A DNA stretch of 64,000 nucleotides, taken from NCBI GenBank assembly GCA_016209035.1, contig JACQWX010000001.1:32157-96156 (forward strand), read 5' to 3'. The notes below the pieces were generated by a model that saw only the letters and a program-made list of their open reading frames with translations, searched no databases and was not told where the DNA came from. This document shows, piece by piece, positions 54,748 through 64,000 of the stretch. Numbering within the stretch: position 1 is the first letter of the stretch; the number at the start of each line of letters is the position of its first letter. This stretch comes from Elusimicrobiota bacterium (GTDB lineage Bacteria > Elusimicrobiota > Elusimicrobia > UBA1565 > UBA9628). Position numbers and translations under genes: made by a program.

Positions 54748-57170
54748 GGCCGTTCCCCTCCATACGGCGGGGTATCCTCCCGCACCTGCATCGGCTTGGT
54801 CATGGCGTCGACCTGCATCCAGTAGTGCTGGACCTTCTTGACCTCGTGCCAGGGGAAGCGGGCCGGGTCCTTGATGGGCTCCTGGAGGATGGGCTTGGCG
54901 GCGCAGTTCGTGACCACGTAGAGCCAATAGCAGTCCCGGCGGTCCTCGGCCACGCGGCGCTCGTTGGGCGTAAGGAGGATGGTGCCCGAGGCGTCGCCCA
55001 AACCCTTGACCTCGATGAGCCGCAGCTCCCCGGAGCCTAGGTCAAGGCTCGTCACGTCGTAGCCGAGGTTCTTCTCGTGGACATCGCAAACCTGGCGGCC
55101 CTGGGCCTTCTCATGTTCAATCACCACCCGCATGGCAGCGGCCTCGGTTTCCGGGTTGGGCTGGAGCCTGCGCACTTCCGGAGTCTCGCGTTCGGGGTGC
55201 GGCAGGACGATGACGCTCGTGATGCGCTCGACGGCTTGGAGGGACAGGGAGCGCTGCCGCTCCAGTTCCTGCCTGCGCCGGTCGCGGCGGGCGGAAAGAT
55301 CAGCGTGCCGGGCTTCAGCCTGGGACAGCCTTCCCTCCGCGCCGGGAAGTTTCTTCTCGACATCCGAGGCGGCCTTGCCGATCTCCTCGTCAGCCCTCTG
55401 AAGAAGCTCGGTCAGGGACAGCTCCACGTGAGACGCGATGCGATCGACCTCGGAGAGCCGCTCCTTTCGGGTATCCTCAAGAAACGGCTGGAAGGCCGCC
55501 CTCTGGAGCCATGATGTCTCCTCCGGCGCGACCGCGACGCCCGGCATGTTCGAGGGAGCATTCGCGGGCGTGAAATTGCCGAGCAATCCCGGCTCTCGAA
55601 GAGAGGGCTCCTTGCCTTGCGCCACTTCGACGGCGAACAGCCGCTCGTGGATGACCTGCCCCAGCCCGTCGACAACGCGGGCGCGGTAGAAATCAAGGCG
55701 CGCAGGGCGGTCATGCTGGATGGAGTAAAAGCAGGCCCCCTTGCCGAACGCCTCCACGGCCTGCGCCTGGGCCGCGAGCCCGCGAAGGTCCGCGATTTCC
55801 TCGCGGACCTGCTGAGCGTTGCCCGCGAGGGTCATGGCTTCCAGCATCTTTTCCAGACGCTCGCGGTCCGCCTCCTCCATTTCATCGAGTTCGTCGGGAG
55901 CCGGGAGGTCCGGGGGGGCCTGCCGTGCAAGCTCCTGGGCGCGCTTCAAGCCCTCCTCCAGGCGTCGGGCGCGGTTTTGGAGACTGTGCCGCATGGCATA
56001 GGTGCTGGAGGCCAGCCTGCGCTGGTACAGGGACATCAGGAACCCGACCGCCCATGCGCGCGGATCGTCGCCAAGGGCTGCGGCCTTGGCGCTTTGGCGC
56101 TTGACGAAGCGCGTGACTTCCTGGTAGAGCTTGAACTCCAGACCGTCCATCTGGAAGTCCACGGTATGGGTGATGCGCTTGGTGAAGATCTTTTCGGCCG
56201 CCCACGTGCCGTCGGGCCTGCGCTCCGGGAAATAGACCATGGCCTCCTTGGTGCGGCGCAGGTAGAACGGCGCACGACGGCGGTCCATGGCTTGCCTGAT
56301 GGACTTCACGTCCGCGTACGCATCCGCGTCGAGCAGCTGAAGGAAGAGGCTGAAGTTATCGGGATCGCCCTTGTGCGGCGTCGCGGTCAGCAGAAGCAGG
56401 TGGTCGGACGTGTCGCGGAGAAGCTCGCCGAGCTTGTAACGGAGGCTCTTGTGGGTCTCATCCGCCGCCGACATGCGGTGGGCCTCGTCCACGATGACGA
56501 GGTCCCATTGGACCTGCCGCAGGCCCGGCAGGACGTCGTGGCGCTTGGCGAGGTCGAGCGACGTGATGACGCGTTTTTGCTCCAGCCACTGGTTCACGCC
56601 GAACTGCTCCCTGATCTCAGCCCCCTTCAGCACCAGGAACTGCTCGGCGAACTTCTCCTTGAGCTCGCGCTGCCACTGGAAAGCGAGGTTCGCGGGGCAG
56701 ACAACGAGGATGTGCTCGGCCAGCCCACGAAGCTCCAACTCCCGGATAAGAAGCCCCGCCATGATGGTCTTCCCGGCTCCCGCGTCGTCAGCCAGCAGGA
56801 AGCGCACCCGCGCGAGCTTGAGCAAGCAGTCGTAGATGGCCTCTAGTTGGTGGGGCAGAGGGTCCACGCGGGAAATGGAGAGCCCGAAAAACGGGTCGAA
56901 CTCGTAAGCGATCCCAAGAGCGTGAGCTTGGATGCCCAGCCTGAGTAGTTGCCCGTCGCCGCCGTAGGTGAAGCCTGCATCGAGGATCTTCAGCTTCTCG
57001 ATGTCGTGTACGGTCAGCGTGACCTTGCGGAACCGCTCCGTCTGAAGGCCGACCATGCCGGCGATCCAGGTGCCGGGACCGCCGGGGCGCACGGTCTCCA
57101 CGCGCATCGGCTCGCTGAAAAGCGGGCCCGTGACTACTTGGCCCTCCTGGATGGGTGGAGCGCTATTCAT
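54744..57170 (-). CDS. SNF2/DEAD-like superfamily 2 helicase with C-terminal DUF3883-like domain
   Basis: PLPHQLEAIYDCLLKLARVRFLLADDAGAGKTIMAGLLIRELELRGL; WDLVIVDEAHRMSA; LLLTATPHKGDPDNFSLFLQLL; C-terminal EKNLGYDVTSLDLGSGELRLIEVKGLGDASGTILLTPNERRVAEDRRDCYWLYVV. Confidence 0.92.
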   Translation of the reverse strand: MNSAPPIQEGQVVTGPLFSEPMRVETVRPGGPGTWIAGMVGLQTERFRKVTLTVHDIEKLKILDAGFTYGGDGQLLRLGIQAHALGIAYEFDPFFGLSISRVDPLPHQLEAIYDCLLKLARVRFLLADDAGAGKTIMAGLLIRELELRGLAEHILVVCPANLAFQWQRELKEKFAEQFLVLKGAEIREQFGVNQWLEQKRVITSLDLAKRHDVLPGLRQVQWDLVIVDEAHRMSAADETHKSLRYKLGELLRDTSDHLLLLTATPHKGDPDNFSLFLQLLDADAYADVKSIRQAMDRRRAPFYLRRTKEAMVYFPERRPDGTWAAEKIFTKRITHTVDFQMDGLEFKLYQEVTRFVKRQSAKAAALGDDPRAWAVGFLMSLYQRRLASSTYAMRHSLQNRARRLEEGLKRAQELARQAPPDLPAPDELDEMEEADRERLEKMLEAMTLAGNAQQVREEIADLRGLAAQAQAVEAFGKGACFYSIQHDRPARLDFYRARVVDGLGQVIHERLFAVEVAQGKEPSLREPGLLGNFTPANAPSNMPGVAVAPEETSWLQRAAFQPFLEDTRKERLSEVDRIASHVELSLTELLQRADEEIGKAASDVEKKLPGAEGRLSQAEARHADLSARRDRRRQELERQRSLSLQAVERITSVIVLPHPERETPEVRRLQPNPETEAAAMRVVIEHEKAQGRQVCDVHEKNLGYDVTSLDLGSGELRLIEVKGLGDASGTILLTPNERRVAEDRRDCYWLYVVTNCAAKPILQEPIKDPARFPWHEVKKVQHYWMQVDAMTKPMQVREDTPPYGGERP

Positions 57171-57371
57171 TCAAACATTTCTCGCAGGTTTCTTGTGCTT
57201 TTGCCCCTGCGCCTTGGCAACTTCCTCTCGGACGAAGAACCAAGCCGACCGGCCGCCGAGCCGGCGCCAGGGCCTGATCTTGCCTTTTTCAATCCAAGCG
57301 TAAAGGGTCTGGCGGGTGACCCCGAGCAAACTGCATGTCTCTTGGGTTGTCAGTATATCATCCGGTTTCAT
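57171..57371 (-). CDS. Small MerR/excisionase-like HTH protein
   Basis: DDILTTQETCSLLGVTRQTLYAWIEKGKIRPWRRLGGRSAWFFVREEV. Confidence 0.85.
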   Translation of the reverse strand: MKPDDILTTQETCSLLGVTRQTLYAWIEKGKIRPWRRLGGRSAWFFVREEVAKAQGQKHKKPARNV

Positions 57372-57511
57372 GGCGACGCCATTCTACAACAGATTTAACC
57401 GATTAGTAAAATTGGCCTTCCGCCCCGCCGTGAGCCTCTCCGCTTATTTAAGGAGTATAATGGGCATCATCCAATGAAAACTTTGATATCGGGGGCGGTC
57501 GGAGCGCTGGC

Positions 57512-58888
57512 GTGGAGACCCTGACGGTCCGCATCGAGAGGATGGCCCCCGAGGGCTCCGGCATCGGCCGCGTCCAAGGGCGGGTCGTGTTCGTGCCCTT
57601 CGCGGCGGCCGGGGACCTCCTCGAGGTCGAGGTCACGGCCGCCAAGCCGACATACCTTCGGGCCCGCATCCTGAGAGTGCTCGAGCCCGGGCCGGGCAGG
57701 GTCATGCCCCGCTGTCCCCTCCATTTCGACCCGTCCCGTTCGGGCCCGGCCTGCGGGGGCTGCGACTGGCAGCACCTGGACGGCGAGCGCCAACTCCAGG
57801 CGAAACGGGACATCGTGGCGGACGCCCTCAAGCGCATCGCCAAGACGGGCCTGGCCCCGGTCGAGCCCGTCTTGCCTTCGCCTCGCGCCTGGACCTACCG
57901 CAACAAGGTCCAGGTGCCCTTCGGCCGCGCCCCCGACCCCGGAGCCCCTGCGCTGGCGGGGTTCTACTCAGCCGGCTCCCACCGCATCGTGCCGCTCGAG
58001 GAGTGTCCGGTGCAGACCGACCTTTCGGTGCGCATCCTGCGCCGCGTGCGGGACTTGGCCGCGGGGTTGGGCTGGCGCCCTTACGAGGAAGACACGGGGC
58101 GCGGGTGGCTGAGGCATCTCTTCATCAGGACGAACTCCGAGGGCCAGGCTCTCGTCGCCATCGTGACCAGGGACGAGTCCCTGCCCAGGGGTTCGGAGTT
58201 CGTCCGGGAGGCGCGGTCTTCCTTCCCGCAGGTCGTGGGCCTCTACCAGAACGTCCAGCCCCTGCGGACCTCGGTCATCCTGGGCCCGGTCTGGAAGAGG
58301 CTCTGGGGAAGCCGGGGGCTCAAGGAGCGCGTCGGCCGTCTGCGCTTCATCTGCTCCCCCGGGTCCTTCCTGCAGGTCAACTCGGAGGCGGCCGCGCTCC
58401 TCTACGACCAGGCCCTGGCCGCCCTCACCGAGGGCGGTCGAGCCTTCCCCCTGGCCTTCGACGTCTACTGCGGCGTGGGCGCCATCTCCCTTTGGATCGC
58501 GGGGCGGACGGGCCGCGTGGTCGGCATCGAAGGTAGCAGGACCGCGGTCCAGGATGCCATCCTCAACGCCCGGGCCAACGGCGTGCGCAACGTCAGGTTC
58601 CTCGCCGGCCGGGCCGAGGGCCTCCTGGCCAAGGCCATCCGCGAGGCGGCCGGCCCTGCCGCGGCCGTGGTGGACCCTCCCCGCGGCGGCCTCACCCCCC
58701 CGGTCCTGAGGGGCCTGACGGCCAGGGCCATCGAGCGCGTCGTCTACGTTTCCTGCGACCCCGCCACCTTCGCCAGGGACGCAGGCTACCTCGGCCGGTC
58801 GGGATTGCGCCTTCGCAGGGTCCAGCCCCTGGACCTGTTCCCGCAGACCTCCCACGTGGAAATCGTGGCGCTATTGGATAGGACTTAA
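57512..58888 (+). CDS. 23S rRNA (uracil-C5)-methyltransferase, RlmD/TrmA family
   Basis: VETLTVRIERMAPEGSGIGRVQGRVVFVPFAAAGDLLEVEV; CPLHFDPSRSGPACGGCDWQHL (Fe-S Cys); VVDPPRGG; VYVSCDPATFARD. Confidence 0.93.
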   Translation: METLTVRIERMAPEGSGIGRVQGRVVFVPFAAAGDLLEVEVTAAKPTYLRARILRVLEPGPGRVMPRCPLHFDPSRSGPACGGCDWQHLDGERQLQAKRDIVADALKRIAKTGLAPVEPVLPSPRAWTYRNKVQVPFGRAPDPGAPALAGFYSAGSHRIVPLEECPVQTDLSVRILRRVRDLAAGLGWRPYEEDTGRGWLRHLFIRTNSEGQALVAIVTRDESLPRGSEFVREARSSFPQVVGLYQNVQPLRTSVILGPVWKRLWGSRGLKERVGRLRFICSPGSFLQVNSEAAALLYDQALAALTEGGRAFPLAFDVYCGVGAISLWIAGRTGRVVGIEGSRTAVQDAILNARANGVRNVRFLAGRAEGLLAKAIREAAGPAAAVVDPPRGGLTPPVLRGLTARAIERVVYVSCDPATFARDAGYLGRSGLRLRRVQPLDLFPQTSHVEIVALLDRT

Positions 58889-58952
58889 GGCCTAGGCCGC
58901 GCTGGGACCATAGCCATTTGCCAAGAACCGGCGGACGCGGTATGCTATCTGC

Positions 58953-60524
58953 ATGAGTAGAACGAGGTGCCCCATGAGAAAGCCGTGGTCGATCAGCGCC
59001 CTGGTCATCCTCTCCTATCTCGCGGCCGCTTCCGTCGGCGCGCAGCAACGCCAAATCCCGAAATGGGAACCAGTGATCGAGGACTGGGGCGCCTGGCATG
59101 AACTCACTTTCACGGATGAGACGAAGGCCTTCCAGAGCGTCTGGTGCTATTGGGAGAGCTGCGGGCTCCAATCCAAGGCGAAACAGGCGAACCTCTACGT
59201 CTTCAAGGAGAGGCACCGCCACCCCATCAAGGACGGCACCATCGTTGTCATGGACTCCGAGTTCTCTCCTTATGTATTGACCCGCAAGGGCAAGAAATGG
59301 GTCGTGACCAAGCCTGGGACCAAGTTCGAGGCGAGTTTCACCAGCGTGCAGAGCTTTATCCCCCCCCAGATGAAGATACTGGTCAACAGCCCAACCAAGA
59401 TGGCGGAAGACGCCGTCGCCAAGGCTGAGCGGCTCGCCAAGGAGAAGGCTGAGAAGGAACGCCTCGCCAAGCAGAAGGCCGAGAAGGAACGGCTCGCCAA
59501 GGAAAAGGCCGCCAAAGAAGCGAAGGAGAAAGCCGAGAAGGAACGCCTGGCTAAGGAAAAGGCGGAAAAGGAAGCCAAAGAGAAGGCCGAGGCTGAGCGC
59601 CTGGCCCGCGAGAACGCCGGCAAGGAACCCGCCAAGGAGCCGGCGAAGGAGCCCGCCAAGGAGACCATCGCGGCCGAGGAGCTCACTGCTTTCGAGATCA
59701 TGGTGCTCAAATCCGGCGAGACCGCGGACGGGAAGAAGAAGTTCGACGAGGACTATGCCGCGGCCGTGAAGAACAAGGACGCCAAGAAGGAGGAGTACAA
59801 CAAGTTCATCGAGGCCGCCAAGGCCAAGGTCATGGAGAAGGCCCTGGCCTACGTGCATCCCTCATGGGCGCCCAAGAATCCCAACGCCCCCAAGGTCTGG
59901 GACCGCTTCGACACCCTCGAGCAGGACTATATCGAGCAGCGGCTCAAGGAGTTGGGTCCCAACGCCAAAGCCGACTTCGACAAACAGCTGGCGGCGGCGG
60001 AGAAAGACCCCAAGAAGGCCCAGTCCTTCGTCGAGCTCTACCGCAGTCTGGCGAAGGAGGATTTCAGGACCTACACCGGCGCAGGCGCCAGCAAGCTCAC
60101 GGCCAAGGAGCAGCTGGAGAAGATGCGGAACATCATGGCCAGGCTCGACGGCGTGACCGACATCGATGCCGCCCGGAAGATCCTCGACGACGCGGTCCAG
60201 GGCAAAGGCACCGACAAGCCCGTGGACAAGCAGCCGGCCGGCAAGGAAGAGGCCAACCAGACCATCCCGCCGAAGGGGAACCTCGGCAACAGCCCCTCCA
60301 AGGCGCCGGCCACGCTGGTCCCCCCTCCCAAGGGCGCTGACGGCGGCGAGGACGCCGCGAAGAAAGGGACGGATTGGAAGAATTGGACCAAGAGGATAGG
60401 CTCGACCGCCTTGTTCGCGGGCGCGCTCGCCATCATCGGCTCGATCTTCGGAGCGCCCCTGCTCTTCGCCGTCGTAGGCATCGGGCTCGGGGTCCTCTAC
60501 AACTGGCAAGTCGAGAAGTGGTAG
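58953..60524 (+). CDS. Exported coiled-coil K/E/A-rich protein, unknown function
   Basis: Signal peptide (ISALVILSYLAAASVGAQ), heptad-like AEKERLAKEKAEKEAKEKAEAERLARE repeats, C-terminal TM. Start may be 58974. Confidence 0.7.
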   Translation: MSRTRCPMRKPWSISALVILSYLAAASVGAQQRQIPKWEPVIEDWGAWHELTFTDETKAFQSVWCYWESCGLQSKAKQANLYVFKERHRHPIKDGTIVVMDSEFSPYVLTRKGKKWVVTKPGTKFEASFTSVQSFIPPQMKILVNSPTKMAEDAVAKAERLAKEKAEKERLAKQKAEKERLAKEKAAKEAKEKAEKERLAKEKAEKEAKEKAEAERLARENAGKEPAKEPAKEPAKETIAAEELTAFEIMVLKSGETADGKKKFDEDYAAAVKNKDAKKEEYNKFIEAAKAKVMEKALAYVHPSWAPKNPNAPKVWDRFDTLEQDYIEQRLKELGPNAKADFDKQLAAAEKDPKKAQSFVELYRSLAKEDFRTYTGAGASKLTAKEQLEKMRNIMARLDGVTDIDAARKILDDAVQGKGTDKPVDKQPAGKEEANQTIPPKGNLGNSPSKAPATLVPPPKGADGGEDAAKKGTDWKNWTKRIGSTALFAGALAIIGSIFGAPLLFAVVGIGLGVLYNWQVEKW

Positions 60525-60527
60525 GGC

Positions 60528-61007
60528 CTATTTCTTCGCGTCTTCCGGCTTAAGGCCCCAGGCCAGGCAGACCGCGCCGACCGTGATGCAGGAGTCAGCC
60601 ACGTTGAACGCGGGCCAGCGCAGGGCCGGCGAGACCCCGAAGTCCAGGAAATCCACCACGAAGCCGTACGCGATGCGGTCGTAAAGGTTCCCCAGCGCGC
60701 CTGCGATCACCAGGAGCGCGCCGTATTGGAGCCAGCGGTTTTCCTTCGGCCATCTCCTGCGCCAGTAGAGAAGCCCGACCAGAAGGACCGCGGCCACGGC
60801 GATGAAGAGCCCGTTCCTCCGCGGCCCCATGCCGAAAGCCGCGCCCGTGTTCTCCACGTAGGTCAAGCGGAAGAACGGAAGCACCGGGATGCCTTCGATG
60901 GGACGCAGGCTCCGCAGGGCCCAGGCCTTGGTCAGCCGGTCCGCGAGGAAAAGCCCCGCGACCAGGAGAGGCTCGATCAGCCGAGCTGCCGGGCGCATCG
61001 GGCGCAA
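60528..61007 (-). CDS. lspA: Lipoprotein signal peptidase
   Basis: LFLADRLTKAWALRSL...VENTGAAFGMGP...ALLVIAGALGNLYDRIAYGFVVDFLDFG...FNVADSCITVGAV. Confidence 0.95.
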   Translation of the reverse strand: MRPMRPAARLIEPLLVAGLFLADRLTKAWALRSLRPIEGIPVLPFFRLTYVENTGAAFGMGPRRNGLFIAVAAVLLVGLLYWRRRWPKENRWLQYGALLVIAGALGNLYDRIAYGFVVDFLDFGVSPALRWPAFNVADSCITVGAVCLAWGLKPEDAKK

Positions 61008-63805
61008 AGTTGGGGCTGGCTCGGCTCAGAACCGATGTCGGTCTGATAACGCCAGCAGCGCGGGCACTTGGAGCCGGGCGCTTGAAGGACCTCGACCGAA
61101 AGCTCCTCCGACCCGTCCTGGACCTCGACCTCCGACACGATGAAGAGCTCGGGCCAGTGGACGCCCTGGATGCCGGAGGCCCCGCCTCCCTTGAGGACCG
61201 CCTTGGCCTGGAGGGAGCCGCCGATCTTGCCCGCGGCGCGAGCTTCCTCCAGGGCCTTGAACACGACCGACCGGATGCGCAGGATGGCCTCCCAGCGTCG
61301 GGCCAACTCCGGGTCGGACCAGGAGGCATCCGGCGGTTCCAGGTCCGCCAGGAACACGCTCTCGGCGTTCTTCAACGACGGAGGCAGGCAGCTCCACGCC
61401 TCCTCGGCCGTGAAGGAGATGATCGGCGCGAGCAACTGGTTGAGCCTGCGCGCGAGCTCCGCCATGACCCATTGGCTGGCCCGTCTGGCCGGGTGGTCCG
61501 GAGCGAAGGTGTAGAGCCTGTCCTTGAGCACGTCCAGGTAGAAGGCCGACAGGTCGAAGGCGCAGAAGTCCACGAGCTCGCGGCCGGCCGCGCGGAAGCG
61601 GTAACAGCGGTAGTGCTCGAGGACGGCCGTCTGGAGGGCCGCGAGGCGGTGCAGGACATAGCGCTCGAGCTCCGGCAGGGATTCGGGCCTTCGGCCGTCG
61701 AAATCGTGGAGGTTGCCGAGCAGGTAGCGCAGGGTGTTCCTGATCTTGCGGTAGGCGTCGCGAGGCCCCTCGAGGAGCTTGTCCGAGATGCGGACGTCGT
61801 CCGTGAAGTCCGACAAGGCCACCCACATCCTCAGCACGTCGGCGCCGAGCTTGTGGATGACGTCCTGAGGGGCCATCGCATTGCCCGCGGACTTGTGCAT
61901 GGCGTGGCCGTGCTCGTCGAGGATGAAGCCGTGGGTGAGCACCTCGCGGTACGGCGCCCTCCCCTGAAGCGCGACCGACAAGACCAAGGAGGCCTGGAAC
62001 CAGCCCCGGTGCTGGTCCGAGCCCTCGAGGTAGAGGTCGGCGGGCTCCGAACCCTTGGGCCTGACGCCCAGCCAGGACGCGCCGGAATCGATCCAGACGT
62101 CCAGGATGTCGCGCTCCCTTGTCAGCGCCGCGTGCCCGCACGCGGCGCACTTCGTCCCGTCCGGAAGGAACCGCCATTCCAGGGCTTGCGCCGAGTCCTT
62201 CCGGCCCGCGCCTGACGCCGCCCTGACCGGCCGGCCCATGTCCTCGAACCAGAAGTCGGAGCCGTCCGACGCGGTCTTCTTCTCGATCGCTTCCAACACC
62301 GCGTCGTCCGTCATGGGCTTGCGGCAGGCCGCGCAGTAGAGGACCGGGATGGGCGTGCCCCAGACCCTCTGCCGGGAGATGCACCAATCGGGGCGGGAGG
62401 TGACCATGCCCGAGATGCGGGCGCGGCCTTCCTCCGGCACCCAGGCCACCTCGTCGATCGCCTTCAGGAGCGCCCGGCGCAGGCCTTCGTGCTTCACATC
62501 GAGGAACCACTGCTCCGTGGCCCGGAACACGATGGGGTTCTTGCACCGCCAGCAGTGCGGGTAGCTGTGCTCGACGCTCGCAGCCGTCAGCAGGAGACCC
62601 TTGGCTCCCAAGGCGGCGGCAGCGGCCTCGTTGCCCTCCCTGAGGACGCGCTTGCCGGCCAAGCCGTCGGGGGCGTCGGCCGTGAACCGGCCGGCCTCGT
62701 CCACGGGCGAGAGGAGGTCCAGCCCCTGAGCCCGGCCCGTCTCGAAGTCCTCTTGGCCGTGGCCGGGAGCCGTGTGCACGATCCCGGTGCCGTCCTGGGA
62801 GCTGACGTAGTCGGCCAGCACGGCCTTGCTCTCTTGATCCGGGTGGAAGGGTCTCGAGCAGCGCACGAGCGCGACGATCTCCGAGCCCGACCATGAGCCC
62901 TCGACGCGTACGACCTTGGCCCCGACCTCGGCAGCCACGGCGTCGAGCCTGGCCTTGGCCAGCACCCAGAGATGGTCGGCCTCGGCCCAATGGACCCGGG
63001 CCAGGACGTACTCGAGCTTGGGGTGGAAGGCCAGCCCGGTGTTGGCGGGCAGGGTCCAGGGCGTCGTGGTCCAGATGAGCGCCCGGGCCTTGGACAACGG
63101 CCCCGAGGCCCCGGCCATCGGCTGGAAGGCGACGTGGATCGAGCGGGAAGTCTTGTCCTTGTATTCGACCTCGGCCTCCGCGAGCGCGGTCTCGCAGTGC
63201 GCGCACCAGCAGACTGTCCTCAAGCCCCGGTAGACGTAGCCCTTTCCCATGAGCACCCGGAAGGCGTGCAGGGTCTTCGACTCGTACCCGGGGGACATGG
63301 TCGTGTAGGGGTGCGGCCAGTCCCCCATCACGCCCAGGCGCTTGAAATCGTCCCTCTGGATCCCGATGAACCTGCCTGCGAACTCCGCGGCCTGCCGGCG
63401 GAAAGCCGGCAGGTCCTGGATGGCGCGCTTGGAGACCTTGAGCTCCTTGAGGAGCGCGGTCTCGATGGGCAGGCCGTGGCAGTCCCAGCCCGGGACGTAC
63501 GGCGTCTTCATCCCCATCAAGGCCCTGGACTTGACGGCCATGTCCTTGAGGATCTTGTTGAGGGCGGTGCCCATGTGGATGGGGCCGTTGGCGTAGGGAG
63601 GCCCGTCATGCAGGACCCATTCGGGGCGGCCGTCGCGGGTCTTCATGAGCCTCTCGTAGAGCCCGAGCTTCTCCCAGGACTCCAGGACCAGCGGCTCACG
63701 GCTGGCAAGGTCCCCCTTCATGGGGAAGGACGTCTGCGGGAGGTTCACCGGCCAGGAAGGCGCCGCCTTCCTGGCCGGCTCTTTTCTCGTATCTTCGTTC
63801 TCCAT
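60977..63805 (-). CDS. ileS: Isoleucyl-tRNA synthetase
   Basis: WVLHDGPPYANGPIHMGTALNKILKDMAVKSRALMGMKTPYVPGWDCHGLPIE; HAMHKSAGNAMAPQDVI; C-terminal CPRCWRYQTDIG...LCARCARQL. Confidence 0.97.
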   Translation of the reverse strand: MENEDTRKEPARKAAPSWPVNLPQTSFPMKGDLASREPLVLESWEKLGLYERLMKTRDGRPEWVLHDGPPYANGPIHMGTALNKILKDMAVKSRALMGMKTPYVPGWDCHGLPIETALLKELKVSKRAIQDLPAFRRQAAEFAGRFIGIQRDDFKRLGVMGDWPHPYTTMSPGYESKTLHAFRVLMGKGYVYRGLRTVCWCAHCETALAEAEVEYKDKTSRSIHVAFQPMAGASGPLSKARALIWTTTPWTLPANTGLAFHPKLEYVLARVHWAEADHLWVLAKARLDAVAAEVGAKVVRVEGSWSGSEIVALVRCSRPFHPDQESKAVLADYVSSQDGTGIVHTAPGHGQEDFETGRAQGLDLLSPVDEAGRFTADAPDGLAGKRVLREGNEAAAAALGAKGLLLTAASVEHSYPHCWRCKNPIVFRATEQWFLDVKHEGLRRALLKAIDEVAWVPEEGRARISGMVTSRPDWCISRQRVWGTPIPVLYCAACRKPMTDDAVLEAIEKKTASDGSDFWFEDMGRPVRAASGAGRKDSAQALEWRFLPDGTKCAACGHAALTRERDILDVWIDSGASWLGVRPKGSEPADLYLEGSDQHRGWFQASLVLSVALQGRAPYREVLTHGFILDEHGHAMHKSAGNAMAPQDVIHKLGADVLRMWVALSDFTDDVRISDKLLEGPRDAYRKIRNTLRYLLGNLHDFDGRRPESLPELERYVLHRLAALQTAVLEHYRCYRFRAAGRELVDFCAFDLSAFYLDVLKDRLYTFAPDHPARRASQWVMAELARRLNQLLAPIISFTAEEAWSCLPPSLKNAESVFLADLEPPDASWSDPELARRWEAILRIRSVVFKALEEARAAGKIGGSLQAKAVLKGGGASGIQGVHWPELFIVSEVEVQDGSEELSVEVLQAPGSKCPRCWRYQTDIGSEPSQPQLCARCARQLG

Positions 63806-64000
63806 CAGCCTCTTCCCAGGATAAGGAGATGACGATGATAGCATTTCAGGTGGACACCATCCAGAACTTCCCCGCCGCAAGATAGCCGGCGGCCTTGATC
63901 ACGAGGGACAATAGTCCCCCATGCTCGGCGCCTCCAGGATTGGGAGGAGGCAGGCGAGGACGTGAAGCCTTACCTGCCCGTGTCTCTGCGACCCCCTTAC

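Noticed and set aside
59400-59670. Lys/Glu/Ala tandem repeats in the exported coiled-coil protein
   Set aside because: Considered as a mobile repeat or CRISPR-like array; units are imperfect, in frame and coiled-coil-like, so ordinary coding repeats.
1-64000. CRISPR array, rRNA operon, prophage structural genes or integrase
   Set aside because: None seen: no regular spaced direct repeats, no rRNA-like segments, no phage or tyrosine/serine recombinase signatures on reading the ORFs.

Overview
This is a high-GC bacterial chromosomal window. The gene content and style suggest an Elusimicrobiota-like genome, but that is inference and not proven. Most of it is housekeeping: glgX fragment, RND efflux operon, ampG-like MFS, hemW-like radical SAM, TMTC-like TPR membrane proteins, secG, pgk, gapA, an archaeal-type HMG-CoA synthase/thiolase/DUF35 set, a TonB/ExbB/ExbD/TPR cluster, thrS, 2-oxoacid:ferredoxin oxidoreductase, queF, a copper-type P-ATPase, rlmD, lspA, ileS and three tRNAs (Ala-GGC, Leu-GAG, Val-GAC). 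About 17 kb (40165-57371, all minus strand) is an accessory block that looks like one long defence-type operon. In transcription order it holds: small HTH, SNF2-like helicase with a DUF3883-like C-terminus, AlbA_2/COG2865-type protein plus a mosaic truncated second copy, ParA-like ATPase, P-loop ATPase, DUF1156-type DNA methyltransferase, two tandem [OLD-like AAA ATPase + TOPRIM/DUF4276-like] pairs, and a DUF499-type ATPase. Other main observations: (a) a single ORF joining a TetR repressor to a TolC-family outer-membrane channel, with a palindromic operator over a near-leaderless promoter; (b) a 611-bp mobile element with 31-bp terminal inverted repeats and an 8-bp target-site duplication, carrying only an XRE HTH gene; (c) two families of ~60-bp GC-rich repeats inserted in frame into protein genes; (d) a homopolymer frameshift in a duplicated TPR membrane gene; (e) a duplicated tRNA-Val 5' half. 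All calls come from reading the sequence; no database search was run.
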